The translations under genes and the position numbers were made by a program. A stretch of DNA of 64,000 bases from Nostoc indistinguendum CM1-VF10. Lineage in GTDB: Bacteria > Cyanobacteriota > Cyanobacteriia > Cyanobacteriales > Nostocaceae. The stretch lies in NCBI GenBank assembly GCA_019359215.1, contig JAHHHS010000023.1:1-64000 (forward strand), in the 5' to 3' direction. The stretch's first letter is position 1; every line of letters starts with the position of its first letter. The notes below the pieces were generated by a model that was given only the letters and a program-made list of their open reading frames with translations, did not search any database and was not told the origin of the DNA. Positions 47,371-57,427 of the stretch are shown piece by piece.

Positions 47371-47865
47371 ATGACTTCGCGTAGCAATTTGATTGTGCGT
47401 TTTGCTGAACCAACTGATCACAGCATACTATTTAAATTAATTCAGGGGCTGGCTGAGTATGAAAAATTATCTTACGCTGTCACTGGTAATGCCCTCGAAC
47501 TTAAGGAACATTTATTTGGTTCGCACAAATATATAAAAGCGATTTTAGCAGAATCTGCGGGTCAAGCTGTTGGTTTTGCCCTGTTTTTCCATAATTATTC
47601 AACATTTTTGACCAAGCCAGGAATTTATCTGGAAGACTTATTTGTTTTACCAGAATATCGCAGGCAAGGTATTGGAAAGGCTCTCTTAAGTAAAGTAGCC
47701 CAGATAGCCGTAGAACGTGATTGTGGGCGGTTAGAGTGGAGTGTGTTGGATTGGAACGAATCAGCCCAAGAATTCTACCGTAGTATGGGAGCATCTATAT
47801 TAGATGATTGGCGGATTTGTCGTGTTACAGAAGATGCGCTTACTCAGTTAGGGGCTGTCAAATAA
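47371..47865 (+). CDS. GNAT family N-acetyltransferase
   Basis: 164 residues from the preferred start (MTSRSNLIVRFAEPTDHSIL). The GNAT fold is clear: VRFAEPTDHSILFKLIQGLA at the N-terminus, the strand-4 YLEDLFVLPEYRRQGIGKAL with the acetyl-CoA pyrophosphate loop RRQGIG, and LEWSVLDWNESAQEFYRSMG. This ending is typical of diamine/spermidine acetyltransferase-like members, but the substrate is unknown. An in-frame start at 47284 would add 29 residues made mostly from a repeat. I chose the ATG where the conserved fold begins. Confidence 0.88.
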   Translation: MTSRSNLIVRFAEPTDHSILFKLIQGLAEYEKLSYAVTGNALELKEHLFGSHKYIKAILAESAGQAVGFALFFHNYSTFLTKPGIYLEDLFVLPEYRRQGIGKALLSKVAQIAVERDCGRLEWSVLDWNESAQEFYRSMGASILDDWRICRVTEDALTQLGAVK

Positions 47866-48140
47866 AGAACAAAGGATGAATATAAAGGATGAAGCAGGAC
47901 AATTTTCATCTTGAATATCTCACCCTTAAACACCTATTATTTATTGGTTATAAAGTATTAAATTTTCTGGAGTTTGGACTAATTTGGATTCAACCAGCAA
48001 TTAAGAGAACAGCAAGAACTTTTCCATATAACGTGAAAAGTTAGGTTTTTATCCAGCAAACTATACCACCTTAGTTTTTTTGAAATGCGTAGTAACATGA
48101 ATTGAACTACCTCTTACAATCAACAAAAGAATTTTTATCA

Positions 48141-49340
48141 ATGCATCCGACTGAAGAAGTTGCTGTTTCTACTCGCGTTATCGGTTTGATTAGTGGCACA
48201 TCCGTAGATGGTATAGATGCTGCGTTAGTAGAGATTTCCGGTACAGAATTGGATCTCAAAATTGCGTTGCTGGCTGGGGCAACATATCCTTATCCAGCTG
48301 AACTTAGAGAAAGAATATTGGCAGTTGGTGCTGGCGTTGCCATCTCAATGGCAGAATTGGCAGAAATAGATGATGCGATCGCTCAAGTCTTTGCTCAAGC
48401 CGCCCAAAATATTCAAATTGGTCATCAGCCAGCTACTCTCATTGGCTCCCACGGTCAGACAGTTTATCATCGACCACCTGCGGATAGTGGAATAAAGAAG
48501 AAAACCGCTCCTCACTCCCTACTAGGTTACAGTCTGCAACTAGGGCGCGGTGCCTTAATTGCCCATCTTACAGGCATTACAACTGTGAGCAACTTCCGCG
48601 CTGCTGATATCGATATTGGTGGTCATGGTGCGCCTCTCGTGCCCAGAGTAGACGCCTATGTACTTAGTCATCCCCAGGAGGGGCGCTGTATTCAAAACAT
48701 TGGTGGTATTGGTAATGTTGCTTATATTCCGCCTCGGCATGGCGACTGGCTTTCAAAAATTCGCGCTTGGGATACTGGCCCAGGAAATAGTCTGTTGGAT
48801 CTAGCAGTGGAACATTTAAGCGCTGGTGCTAAAACTTACGATGAAAATGGCAATTGGGCAGCCACTGGTACTCCTTGCCAGCCATTGGTAGAACAATGGC
48901 TTAACCAAGACTATTTTCATCTGCCACCACCCAAATCTACTGGTCGAGAGTTATTTGGTGTGACTTACCTGCATCAGTGTTTAAAAGATGCCCAAGCATA
49001 TAAACTCAATCCTGCCGACATACTGGCAACTCTCACAGAACTTACAGCTGCTTCAATTGTTCATAGTTACCGCACTTTTTTGCCGGAAATGCCACAGAGG
49101 GTACTATTATGTGGCGGTGGTAGTCGCAATCTATATTTAAAACGTCAATTAGAGGTATTGTTAACATCAATACCAGTCTTGACTACAGATGAAGTCGGTT
49201 TGAGTGCAGATTTTAAAGAAGCGATCGCCTTTGCAGTTTTAGCCTATTGGCGACATTTGGGTATTCCTGGTAACCTACCTACTGCAACTGGGGCACCTCA
49301 AGAAGTGCTTTTGGGAGAAATTCACCAAAGTCACTCCTGA
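48141..49340 (+). CDS. anmK: Anhydro-N-acetylmuramic acid kinase
   Basis: 399 residues. It opens and phosphorylates 1,6-anhydro-MurNAc from recycled cell-wall peptidoglycan. Motifs: [20 protein letters not shown] (nucleotide-binding start), [33 protein letters not shown] (catalytic Asp region), [30 protein letters not shown] and [21 protein letters not shown] 48141 ([16 protein letters not shown]) is preferred over an upstream TTG at 48102. The enzyme's usual partner MurQ is not nearby. Confidence 0.95.
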   Translation: MHPTEEVAVSTRVIGLISGTSVDGIDAALVEISGTELDLKIALLAGATYPYPAELRERILAVGAGVAISMAELAEIDDAIAQVFAQAAQNIQIGHQPATLIGSHGQTVYHRPPADSGIKKKTAPHSLLGYSLQLGRGALIAHLTGITTVSNFRAADIDIGGHGAPLVPRVDAYVLSHPQEGRCIQNIGGIGNVAYIPPRHGDWLSKIRAWDTGPGNSLLDLAVEHLSAGAKTYDENGNWAATGTPCQPLVEQWLNQDYFHLPPPKSTGRELFGVTYLHQCLKDAQAYKLNPADILATLTELTAASIVHSYRTFLPEMPQRVLLCGGGSRNLYLKRQLEVLLTSIPVLTTDEVGLSADFKEAIAFAVLAYWRHLGIPGNLPTATGAPQEVLLGEIHQSHS

Positions 49341-49425
49341 ATCACAGGAACAATAAACAAGATAAAAAATTTCTTCATTCAGCACTGGCTCAACGCTCCG
49401 CTATCGCTAACGTAACTTAGCACTG

Positions 49426-49534
49426 CTATAACTGTAGTCTTGGCCGCACTCGATCAAGACAGATTTTTGTAACTAAGTTACAAAATAAAAGACAGACTAT
49501 AACTGTAGTCTTGGCGGCACTCGATCAAGACAGG
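49426..49534. repeat. 37-bp direct repeat flanking a perfect palindrome
   Basis: Positions 49426-49462 and 49498-49534 are the same 37-bp sequence (start ctataactgtagtcttggc) with one difference, 72 bp apart. Between them TTTGTAACT-A-AGTTACAAA (49466-49484) is a perfect inverted repeat. The second copy ends 11 bp before the start of the next gene. Confidence 0.85.
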
Positions 49535-49545
49535 GAATATAGAAG

Positions 49546-49998
49546 GTGGCTCATACTTTTTTATTAGAACCAGGACGCTGGACAATGCAAGGTAATTGGC
49601 TGGAACGTAATGGTATGCCAATCAGCGTCAAGGGTATGACCTTGGTCGCTTGGAATCGAGATAACTGGTTTACTATGGCTACAAAGTTGGTATTTCCAGG
49701 TAGCGATCGCTCAGAAATCTCTCTGCAATACAAGGGGCGGTTGCATGAGGGAGAGCGTCAGTATACTTTTTTACTCCAGCATAATATTTTAGGGCAGGTT
49801 GAAGGTGAAGGCTGGATTGGTTTAGATACTATTGTGCAGCGTTACTGGGTAATAGGCGATCGTCAGCGTCGTAGTGGCTTTGAAACCCTACACCGAATTT
49901 CGGAAGATAGATACTACCTCAGTAGTGGTATCTTAGCTGGTCATTTTTTAACTAACACAATGGAAGCTAGCCTAGAACGTCAGTCAACCAAAGGATAG
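49546..49998 (+). CDS. Conserved cyanobacterial protein of unknown function
   Basis: 150 residues with a GTG start preceded by AGGGAA at a good distance. The protein (AHTFLLEPGRWTMQGNWLER ... GEGWIGLDTIVQRYWVIGDR ... RYYLSSGILAGHFLTNTMEA) is rich in beta-strand and aromatic residues, with no signal or membrane segment. It reads like a small calycin/beta-barrel-type domain, but I cannot place it in a named family. Its leader carries a duplicated 37-bp sequence around a palindrome, so regulation may be unusual. Confidence 0.75.
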   Translation: MAHTFLLEPGRWTMQGNWLERNGMPISVKGMTLVAWNRDNWFTMATKLVFPGSDRSEISLQYKGRLHEGERQYTFLLQHNILGQVEGEGWIGLDTIVQRYWVIGDRQRRSGFETLHRISEDRYYLSSGILAGHFLTNTMEASLERQSTKG

Positions 49999-50208
49999 CG
50001 CTGCCTGCTGTGCGTCTAAGCTGGGAGGCGACCGAAACAATGCCAATACACTCACTGCTTGCTTAAGGACTAATGTCTCATACTTGACCTCAAGGAGTCA
50101 TTGTTTATTCTCACTAACCTACTAAGTTGTATACTAAATAAGAAATTATCAAATTATTGTTAGACTTTTAGTATTTTTACCGAACCGTGTAGTCTGGAGT
50201 CCAGTTTC

Positions 50209-51222
50209 ATGAATCCTAAAGTCTCTGTCATTATCCCTGCTTACAATACTGAAGCTTATATTGGGAAGGCAATAGAGTCAGTTTTAGAGCAAACGCTCAC
50301 AGATATTGAAGTTATTATAGTCGATGATGCTTCAAGTGATAAAACTTTAGAAGTCGTTAAAAGTTTTACTGACCCACGTCTCAAAGTAATAGTGAATCAA
50401 CAAAACCTTGGGGCTGCTGCTGCGCGTAATCGTGCCCTGAGAGCAGCCCAAGGAGAATGGATTGCTGTGCTTGATTCAGATGACTGGTATGCTCCTGAAA
50501 GATTAGAAAAGCTCGTGTCACTGGCAAATGAAAAAAATGCAGACATGATTGCTGACGATCTTTATTTAATCAAAGATGGCGAAACATCTCCTTGGAGTAC
50601 ATTGATTCAAGAAAGTGAAGAACATATAGATAAAATTATCCAAATTGATATCGTTTATTTTGTAGAAACTGATGCCTATGGAGAACCAGGTTTACATCTT
50701 GGTATAAGCAAGCCTCTATTCAAACGAGAATTTTTGGTTAAGCACGGCATCGAGTACGATGATGCCATTAGGATGGGTCAAGATTTTTGGATTGATATGA
50801 AATGTTTAATAAAAGGGGCACGCTTTTTCCTTGAGCCAAAACCTTATTATTTCTACCGTTCACGCCCCGGATCTCTTGTACATAAAAGCCAATTGCCACG
50901 TTTAAATCAATATTTGAATGCTAGTAATTCTTTCATGCAACAAGATGTGGTGAAGAAAAATCCAGCTTTAATGCGTGCTATGTCTTATAATATTACAGTC
51001 TATAAAAAACATTTAGCTTACTTACAAGTTGTAGAGCCTCTAAAGCAAGGAAAATGGTTAATAGCATTGACCGAAATGGGTAAAAATCCGCGCTTCTTTT
51101 ATGATTTTATTTCCCGATTGAACAATATTATCGCCCGTCGAATTCAATACTACGTGATGGGTAATAAATCAGTTTTTGACATTACTTATAACATACAGAG
51201 AGAACGAAAAACTACCAATTAA
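50209..51222 (+). CDS. Family 2 glycosyltransferase
   Basis: 337 residues. The GT-A nucleotide-sugar domain (about 4-225) has VSVIIPAYNTEAYIGKAIES, IVDDASSD, NLGAAAARNRAL and the metal-binding DSDDWYAPERLEKL; GQDFWIDMKCLIKG is the acceptor-side acidic motif. It transfers a sugar from a nucleotide donor to a polysaccharide, lipid or protein acceptor. About 230-330 are a basic helical tail. No other polysaccharide genes adjoin it, so the product is unknown. Confidence 0.9.
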   Translation: MNPKVSVIIPAYNTEAYIGKAIESVLEQTLTDIEVIIVDDASSDKTLEVVKSFTDPRLKVIVNQQNLGAAAARNRALRAAQGEWIAVLDSDDWYAPERLEKLVSLANEKNADMIADDLYLIKDGETSPWSTLIQESEEHIDKIIQIDIVYFVETDAYGEPGLHLGISKPLFKREFLVKHGIEYDDAIRMGQDFWIDMKCLIKGARFFLEPKPYYFYRSRPGSLVHKSQLPRLNQYLNASNSFMQQDVVKKNPALMRAMSYNITVYKKHLAYLQVVEPLKQGKWLIALTEMGKNPRFFYDFISRLNNIIARRIQYYVMGNKSVFDITYNIQRERKTTN

Positions 51223-52011
51223 TACTATCATAGTTTTTTCAATAAATAATCCATCTGTACGTAGTCAAAATGAGCCTGAAGGTTAAAAAACTGGTAAAGC
51301 AATAAATATCTCTAAATTATCCATACTAACAAAATAAACGCAGAGAACACCCTTGTTGGAGGTAAAAGGAAAGTATTAATTAAGCTGTGGGTCATTGCTC
51401 ACTAAAATAATCTGAGTTTGACGAACCTTTTTTTGCCTTAAACTAAAATTCAAGTCTGTCTCTCTCCCACTCCGAGAGGGACGGTTTTGAGTAATAAAAC
51501 TTCTTACAAGTTGTTTGAAAAGTGTTTTGCTGTAACTTTAAGCACTTTTAGATCCCCCCTAGCCTTAAAAAGAGGGGAACAGAAATCACAGTCCCCTGAT
51601 TTATCGGGGGATTTTAGAGGTATCTAGGACTTTTGATACCCCCAAGAGGACTTTTCAAACAACCTCTTAGAACTCTGTGGCGAGTGTGGTGTTCCCTAAT
51701 AAAGGTTTTTGTCAGCTCCTAAAGTTATCTATTTAGTCAAAATTGGGCAAACTAAAATTACACCACAATGAAAGTGCAAAATGGTATAAAGCGTCATTAT
51801 AAATTTACCCTTTCTGCTTGTTTGATCTGACATATTGCACCAGTTGTAATAAATGTCCTGGTTGCAAACTGCTAGATAATGCTTTCAATATTCTAAAAGA
51901 GGGCTGAAACAAGCTAGTACAGCACCGCGTAAATATACCAACGATTCAAAATCGCAAAAAGTCCTAGTATATAAGTTTTTTACCTTTTAGCTTCCATTTC
52001 TGACTTGTGGT
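51223..52011. other. Intergenic region with MITE-like element
   Basis: About 790 bp. Apart from the inverted-repeat element at 51501-51672, which includes GC-rich hairpins (gatccccccta; cccctgatttatcgggg), it is AT-rich with no supportable gene. Confidence 0.5.
51501..51672. mobile_element. MITE-like element with GTTGTTTGAAAAGT ends
   Basis: TTCTTACAAGTTGTTTGAAA (then AGT) at 51501 and its near inverse ACTTTTCAAACAACCTCTTA (then GAA) ending at 51672 form terminal inverted repeats of about 23 bp with three differences. The 125-bp interior contains stem-loops and no frame. A small non-autonomous element is likely. Confidence 0.75.
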
Positions 52012-53667
52012 ATGAGCCTAGAAAATCATTTCAGGGCGCAACAATTCAGATATCAGTTTGAATGCACTTTTCCTCCTAAACACTTACAACCTGCTTTTGG
52101 ATTCAAATTCTCTATGTCAGACCCCAACATTGGTCGCTTACTAAGCAAACGCTACCAACTCCAGGAGTTAATCGGTACTGGAGCAATGGGTCGGGTTTAT
52201 CGTGCTAAAGATACTTTGTTGGGAGGTGTACCTGTTGCGGTTAAGTTTCTAGCGCTATCAATCCAAAATGAAAAGATGCGATTGCAAGACCGCTTTGAGC
52301 GAGAAGGAAAAACCTGTGCTTTGCTAGGGCAAAAAAGCATCCATATTGTCCGTGTCATGGACTATGGCGTAGATGACAATAACACCCCGTTCTACGTCAT
52401 GGAATATTTACAAGGACAAAGCCTAAACAATATTATTCGCAAGCAACGACTGCCTTTACCAAGATTTCTAAGTATGGCACGTCAACTCAGCCTGGGCTTA
52501 CAGTGCGCTCATGATGGCATCCCAGTTGAGGGCAATATTTACCCAATTATCCATCGTGATGTCAAGCCAAGCAATATGCTGGTGATTCAAGATCCCAGTT
52601 TCGGAGAATTGGTTAAGGTTCTAGATTTTGGTATTGCTAAGTTATTACAGTCCGATGGCGACCATACAAAATTCTATTTGGGGACATTGGCTTATTCTTC
52701 TCCCGAACAGATGGAGGGTAAAGAATTAGACAACCGTGCTGATATTTATAGTTTGGGCGTCATGATGTTTGAGATGCTCACAGGCAAAATGCCACTGGTG
52801 GCACCAACTCACTCTTTTGGAGCATGGTATAAAACACATCACTATCAAAAACCACGTTCTTTTACCGAGGTTGCACCCGGATTAGAACTACCAAAAGAAA
52901 TCGAAGATTTGGTGATGAGTTGTCTAGCTAAAGTAGCACGCGATCGCCCCCAAAATATCGCTGAAATCCTCAGAGTTTTAGTATCTCTAGAAAAGCCTGA
53001 CCATACACGCAAAATTAAGCAAAACAGCCATGCCCTAGTTCCCGCTATTACAGTAAACAATGAGCTTGAACAAAAGGCAAAAGCCGAATTGCAGGTTTCC
53101 TGGTCAAACGAGGAAATTGCCCGGACTATTTCTTGGCCTGAAAATAAACCAGTTGCCGATATTGTGTTTCCCCAGACCATTCATACCAATGGAGAGGTTT
53201 TACCAGCTCTGTGGGTGATGCTACCGCAAGAGGAAATTCAAAAGCGTTTACTCTGTACCCGCTATAACCAATTTCTTTTCATTTCTATCCCCCATCCCAT
53301 GCTGTTATGGATTACTGTCATCTACAACCGCAAACATGGCGCTAAATGGTTACCTTACTACCTTGATCTCAAAACCAGTCTTGGTAAAGAAATTACTCGG
53401 TTACTACAGCATACAGGTTACTATCGCTTGTTGTTCTTTGCACGAGAAACACCAAATCGCTGTACCCATATCTTACTTTCCAGCGTTGCTTCTGCCCAAC
53501 GCCAACGGCTGCAAGAGTGGGTCGCAATGAGCAACACATTGATGTCCTCTGCCGATCCACAAATTAGTAAGAGCGTACTCAAAAAGGAGTATGAAAAGAT
53601 TAAGCCTCAAATTCTCGCAAAATTGCAAAGTATTGATACAGATTCTCCACACGATCTTTCTAACTAG
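52012..53667 (+). CDS. Serine/threonine protein kinase
   Basis: 551 residues. The Hanks-type kinase domain (about 45-310) has LIGTGAMGRVYRAKD (glycine loop), VAVKFL (Lys), IIHRDVKPSNML (catalytic loop), VLDFGIAKLL (DFG), GTLAYSSPEQMEGKELDNRA (activation segment) and DIYSLGVMMFEMLTG. About 390-540 are a C-terminal domain of unknown function (WVMLPQEEIQKRLLCTRYNQ), not PASTA or WD repeats. No membrane helix, so it is a cytosolic signalling kinase with unknown targets. An internal ATG at 52114 (MSDPNIGRLLSKRY) starts closer to the kinase fold and is an alternative start. Confidence 0.92.
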   Translation: MSLENHFRAQQFRYQFECTFPPKHLQPAFGFKFSMSDPNIGRLLSKRYQLQELIGTGAMGRVYRAKDTLLGGVPVAVKFLALSIQNEKMRLQDRFEREGKTCALLGQKSIHIVRVMDYGVDDNNTPFYVMEYLQGQSLNNIIRKQRLPLPRFLSMARQLSLGLQCAHDGIPVEGNIYPIIHRDVKPSNMLVIQDPSFGELVKVLDFGIAKLLQSDGDHTKFYLGTLAYSSPEQMEGKELDNRADIYSLGVMMFEMLTGKMPLVAPTHSFGAWYKTHHYQKPRSFTEVAPGLELPKEIEDLVMSCLAKVARDRPQNIAEILRVLVSLEKPDHTRKIKQNSHALVPAITVNNELEQKAKAELQVSWSNEEIARTISWPENKPVADIVFPQTIHTNGEVLPALWVMLPQEEIQKRLLCTRYNQFLFISIPHPMLLWITVIYNRKHGAKWLPYYLDLKTSLGKEITRLLQHTGYYRLLFFARETPNRCTHILLSSVASAQRQRLQEWVAMSNTLMSSADPQISKSVLKKEYEKIKPQILAKLQSIDTDSPHDLSN

Positions 53668-54140
53668 GAATAATTTCTTAATGTTACATCTTTTAGATGT
53701 AGCCAAGGGGTAGTCACTCAAAGTATGTAAACTTTTATAAACAAAATATATATAAAGATGTAACTTCTAGTTATATGTATAAAGAGTGAAAAAACTAGCT
53801 GCCGAATCACGGCTATCTAAATTCTCTCTCAATCTTACTGTGTATATAATAATTCCGGTAGATTGGAAGTTTACGCAGGTTGATTCACAGTGTAGACTGA
53901 ACCAAAAGCAAGGCTGGCTAAGGTAAAGAGTAAATTTTTACTACAAAATTAAAGTAAGTCTAGGCTGTAGAAGATGTGTCTTTGAAAAGCGTACTTATTG
54001 CTAATTAATTTTTTGAGTTGAATTTTTGCCCAACTTTTGCGTAATTGGTGATCGAAGTTGACGCCCCGACATCCCCAGCTGTTTTCCTCCTTGGAACCAA
54101 GCAAGAGAAGGAGGTCGCCCACTGCGACAGTAGAACGACT
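53668..54140. other. Convergent intergenic region
   Basis: About 470 bp between the convergent kinase and nblA genes. One stem, CCTCCTT/AAGGAGG (54086-54092 with 54108-54114), lies near the nblA 3' end. Otherwise AT-rich with nothing recognisable. Confidence 0.5.
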
Positions 54141-54338
54141 CTATGCCATAGTGGAACCGGAATCTAAGCCCCACTGGTGCTTAAGAAGTTCTTGATAAGT
54201 TGCCTCGCGCACTACCATTTGCTCATAGAGCTTAACCAAAAAGTCTTTAGCTTGATCGTGGCTCATGTTTTGCACCTGAGTAGCAAATGAGCAGATGCTG
54301 AATTGCTGTTCCAAGGATAGTTTCGTTGGCTGGTTCAT
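54141..54338 (-). CDS. nblA: Phycobilisome degradation protein NblA
   Basis: 65 residues. LSLEQQFSICSFATQVQNMS, then HDQAKDFLVKLYEQMVVREA and TYQELLKHQWGLD, is the two-helix NblA fold at normal length. NblA is induced on nitrogen or other nutrient starvation and delivers phycobiliproteins to Clp protease for bleaching. A GGAG 6 bases before the ATG is a good ribosome binding site. The 650-bp upstream region should hold the regulated promoter; I could not find an exact NtcA box (GTA-N8-TAC). Confidence 0.96.
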   Translation of the reverse strand: MNQPTKLSLEQQFSICSFATQVQNMSHDQAKDFLVKLYEQMVVREATYQELLKHQWGLDSGSTMA

Positions 54339-54985
54339 AGTTAACTCCGAAAAACAACGTGTAAAGGTGATATCGTTTACAGAAGTCTAAATGGGATAAT
54401 AATTGGGCTTATAACTGTCCAACATTTTTTCCTCCGTATTACGAAAGATAACAATTGTTTGACACATTGCCCACATCCAAAGTGTGGACTTTTTCTGCTC
54501 TGATATCTCGCACCTAATCCTACTGATATACCACCCAAGTTAGTTAAGCCATATTCCGGAAAATAGGCTTTGTTTTGCCTAAGGTAAGTATAAATATCTC
54601 CCTGAGTCCTTTTTGCTTTGCACAACTCTCCTTTGGGGAGAAGCTGACGTGTGATTCTTAGCCCCCGATAGTTTTTCCTAAACCAGAAAAACTAAGATGC
54701 TGTCTCCCCTAGCATGAAGAAAGCTTTGGAGGGTAGGAATTTTAAGGATGTTGGGGGATAAATGGTAATAAACGTGAATTATAGTCGTCTTACCTGATTA
54801 CGTGCAAGATGTCAATTTATCAATTTATGCAAATTTAGTTTAGCCTCATTAGGTTAATTTTGAGGCTAAAAGTATTTGTATCAAATTGTAAAAATGAAAA
54901 ATGCTCACGCTGAACAAATTGCTGAGTATATTTACCAGATTAGTCATTTGTCAGTTGTCCTTTGTTATTGGGCAATGACCCATGA
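54339..54985. other. Upstream region of nblA
   Basis: About 650 bp. It contains a 9-bp perfect stem TAGTTTTTC/GAAAAACTA (54669-54677 with 54686-54694) and an actaatgac-type heptamer repeat at 54945-54985. A minus-strand frame at 54377-54625 shows no family features and is not called. Confidence 0.5.
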
Positions 54986-55723
54986 CTAATGACTATTTTC
55001 TTCGAGTGAGACGATGACAACTGTGATGTTATCGTGCCCTCCGTGGTCTTTGGCAGCCTCAACTAGAGAGATAGCGGCTTTATCAAGCCAAGGAGTGTCT
55101 TGAAGGCAGCTAGCAATCTTTTGTTCGACAAGTTCTTCTGTTAGACCATCACTACATAACAGCAAGCGATCGCCAATTTTGACATCTAGTGGTTGCAGAT
55201 CAAGCTGATGCAAGTCTTCACGCCCCAAACAGCGCGATAATACATGACGAAAAGGATGCGATCGCGCTTCATCTAAAGTGATGTCACCGATTTTGATTGC
55301 TCGTGCTACCCAAGTATGGTCTTCTGTTACTTGTTCTAATTGCGACTCTCGGAAGCGATACAGCCGGGAATCGCCAACATGACCGCACCAGGGTGTCTCT
55401 GGGGAGCGAAAAACCACAGCTACAACCGTTGTACCCATATCGGCGCGTTCGGGATGATTTTGCTGATCCTGCAAAATCGCTTCATTGGCAAGCCACAAAG
55501 CTTGCTCTAGCAATTCTTGGGAAGATTTAGGAGATTGCCAATTTGCTACCAAATAGTTTTGAATTTCTTTAGTGGCAATCCGACTTGCCTCCTCACCTCC
55601 GGCATGACCACCCATGCCATCAGCAACAACGAAAAACCGCCCCTCTGGGTCGATATAGTAAGCATCCTGATTATTAGAACGAATAAGTCCCGGATCGCTA
55701 AAACCCGTGAAATTAAGTTTCAT
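54986..55723 (-). CDS. PP2C-family serine/threonine phosphatase
   Basis: 245 residues from ATG 55723 (MKLNFTGFSDPGLIRSNNQD). PPM/PP2C metal-binding motifs are intact: RSNNQDAYYID, VADGMGGHAGGEEASR, GHVGDSRLYRF, EDHTWV, LLLCSDGLTEEL and GGHDNITVVIVS. It removes phosphate from Ser/Thr residues and probably opposes Hanks-type kinases. It lies 18 bp after the stop of the ABC1-kinase-like gene, so the two are likely one transcript. A TTG six codons upstream is a less likely start. Confidence 0.92.
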   Translation of the reverse strand: MKLNFTGFSDPGLIRSNNQDAYYIDPEGRFFVVADGMGGHAGGEEASRIATKEIQNYLVANWQSPKSSQELLEQALWLANEAILQDQQNHPERADMGTTVVAVVFRSPETPWCGHVGDSRLYRFRESQLEQVTEDHTWVARAIKIGDITLDEARSHPFRHVLSRCLGREDLHQLDLQPLDVKIGDRLLLCSDGLTEELVEQKIASCLQDTPWLDKAAISLVEAAKDHGGHDNITVVIVSLEENSH

Positions 55724-55741
55724 AATTTTTTCGTACAACAA

Positions 55742-57427
55742 TTAATACATACGATCGTAACGGTCAAGGCGTAAAAGTAGTCTGATCATGATCACTGAAA
55801 GCCCTGCTGCAATTAAACCAGGCGCTAGTGCCCACCATACATAATTCGTAACCACTAAGATCGTAGCTGAAAGCGTGAAAGCACTGATTAACAGAGCATA
55901 GCTTATTGAGAGCTGAATACTGCTCTGTCGGCGCAATAGGCGTTCAGTTTCGATAGACCGAACGCGCAGGCGCATGTCTCCCCGTTCTAGCTTCTCTAGG
56001 GTATCCTCTAATCTACGTGGTAGACCAAACGCGGTACTACTTACCTGAGCTGCTTGACGACTTAATTCGTTAATAAAGCTATTTCCCTCAGAACCATTCA
56101 TATCGGTCATAAGCTGCATTGCATACGGTTTGGCAACTTCCATAAAGTTAAACTCTGGATCTAAACCTTTGCCTACCCCTTCTAAGGTAGAAAAGGCTCG
56201 CATCACAAAAGTGAAGGTTGCTGGAAATCTAAATGGCTGATTATAAGCTATTTCGTAAAGGTCGTCACTGATTGCCGCGACCGATTGATTTTCAAAGGGC
56301 TTATCCATGAAATGATCCAGCATGTACTGGACGGAACGTCGGACTGGGCCCATGTCATCGGTTGGTGCGATCGCGCCTAAATCGATTAAAGACTGAACAA
56401 CGCGATCGCCATCTTTTTGGGCAATACCAAACAGTGTTTGCATCAGTCCTTCGCGAACGTTAGACTTAATCCGCCCCATCATGCCGAAATCGTAGAATAT
56501 CAAAGCACCAGTTGCACTAATGGCAATATTGCCTGGATGAGGATCGGCGTGGAAAAAGCCACTATTGAGCAGCTGTAGTAAGTAGGCTTGAGCGCCTTGA
56601 CGAGCGATCGCCTTTCGATCCAAACCTGCTGCTTCTAAAGCTTCGTATTGGCTAATTTTAATTCCAGGGAGATATTCTAAGGTTAAGACTCTAGAAGAAG
56701 CATAACGCCAGTAAACTTTTGGGACATTCACCCAATCGTAGCCGCGAAAGTTCCGGCGAAAGGTATCAGCATTACGACCTTCATTGAGATAATCAATTTC
56801 TTCCCAAAGAATTCGACAACATTCTTCATAAATACCTAACCAATCTCGCCCCCGTCCCCATTTGGGATGGTTTTGAAAGTAGCGGGTGATTCCCTTAAGA
56901 ATCTGTAAATCTATTTCAAATAATTTTTTTAGTCCAGGACGTTGCACCTTGACAACAACCGATTCCCCACTATGCAGCACAGCTTTGTGTACTTGCCCCA
57001 AGCTAGCAGCAGCTAAAGGAATCGGTTCAAAATTATGGAATAGTTCAGGAATTTTCTTGCCTAGTTCTCTCTCTATGGTCGCTTCTACTTGCTCATAGCT
57101 AAATGCCGGTACTTTGTCTTGTAACTTGGCTAGTTCGTCTACATATTCAACAGGGAATATATCAGCACGGGTAGAAAACAATTGCCCTACTTTGATGAAG
57201 GTTGGCCCTAAATCTAGCAGGGTATTGCGAATCCAAACCGCTTGGGTTTTGCGTCTTGCAGCTTGCTTTGCCTCAGTCACACCACCCGGATAACTCCAAG
57301 ATTTGTTGTATCGCCAAAGTTTGAACAATAAGGTCAAGACGAAAGACCAAATGTCCACAAAACGCCGTCTGCTAGAGTATTGTTCCCGATTCCAACGGTA
57401 TGCTTTATCTGAATAACCTTGTTCCAT
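55742..57427 (-). CDS. ABC1/UbiB/AarF-family atypical kinase-like protein
   Basis: 561 residues. ABC1 motifs: KVGQLFSTRADIFPVEYVDE (the KxGQ motif), PLAAASLGQVHKAVLHSGES with VVVKVQRPG, LLQLLNSGFFHADPHPGNIA and IFYDFGMMGRI. Two C-terminal hydrophobic helices (SYALLISAFTLSATILVVTN; WALAPGLIAAGLSVIMIRLL) anchor it to a membrane. Family members regulate quinone and prenyl-lipid metabolism in bacteria, mitochondria and plastids. The downstream PP2C phosphatase gene is probably co-transcribed, an interesting kinase-like/phosphatase pair. The exact substrate is unknown. Confidence 0.93.
   Translation of the reverse strand: MEQGYSDKAYRWNREQYSSRRRFVDIWSFVLTLLFKLWRYNKSWSYPGGVTEAKQAARRKTQAVWIRNTLLDLGPTFIKVGQLFSTRADIFPVEYVDELAKLQDKVPAFSYEQVEATIERELGKKIPELFHNFEPIPLAAASLGQVHKAVLHSGESVVVKVQRPGLKKLFEIDLQILKGITRYFQNHPKWGRGRDWLGIYEECCRILWEEIDYLNEGRNADTFRRNFRGYDWVNVPKVYWRYASSRVLTLEYLPGIKISQYEALEAAGLDRKAIARQGAQAYLLQLLNSGFFHADPHPGNIAISATGALIFYDFGMMGRIKSNVREGLMQTLFGIAQKDGDRVVQSLIDLGAIAPTDDMGPVRRSVQYMLDHFMDKPFENQSVAAISDDLYEIAYNQPFRFPATFTFVMRAFSTLEGVGKGLDPEFNFMEVAKPYAMQLMTDMNGSEGNSFINELSRQAAQVSSTAFGLPRRLEDTLEKLERGDMRLRVRSIETERLLRRQSSIQLSISYALLISAFTLSATILVVTNYVWWALAPGLIAAGLSVIMIRLLLRLDRYDRMY

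Noticed and set aside
54339..54400. NtcA binding site before nblA
   Set aside because: The nearest candidate, GTAAAG...TTTAC, has 14 rather than 8 bases between the GTA and TAC half-sites.
54377..54625. 82-codon minus-strand frame upstream of nblA
   Set aside because: No family resemblance, poor ribosome binding site, sits in the expected nblA promoter region; likely chance.
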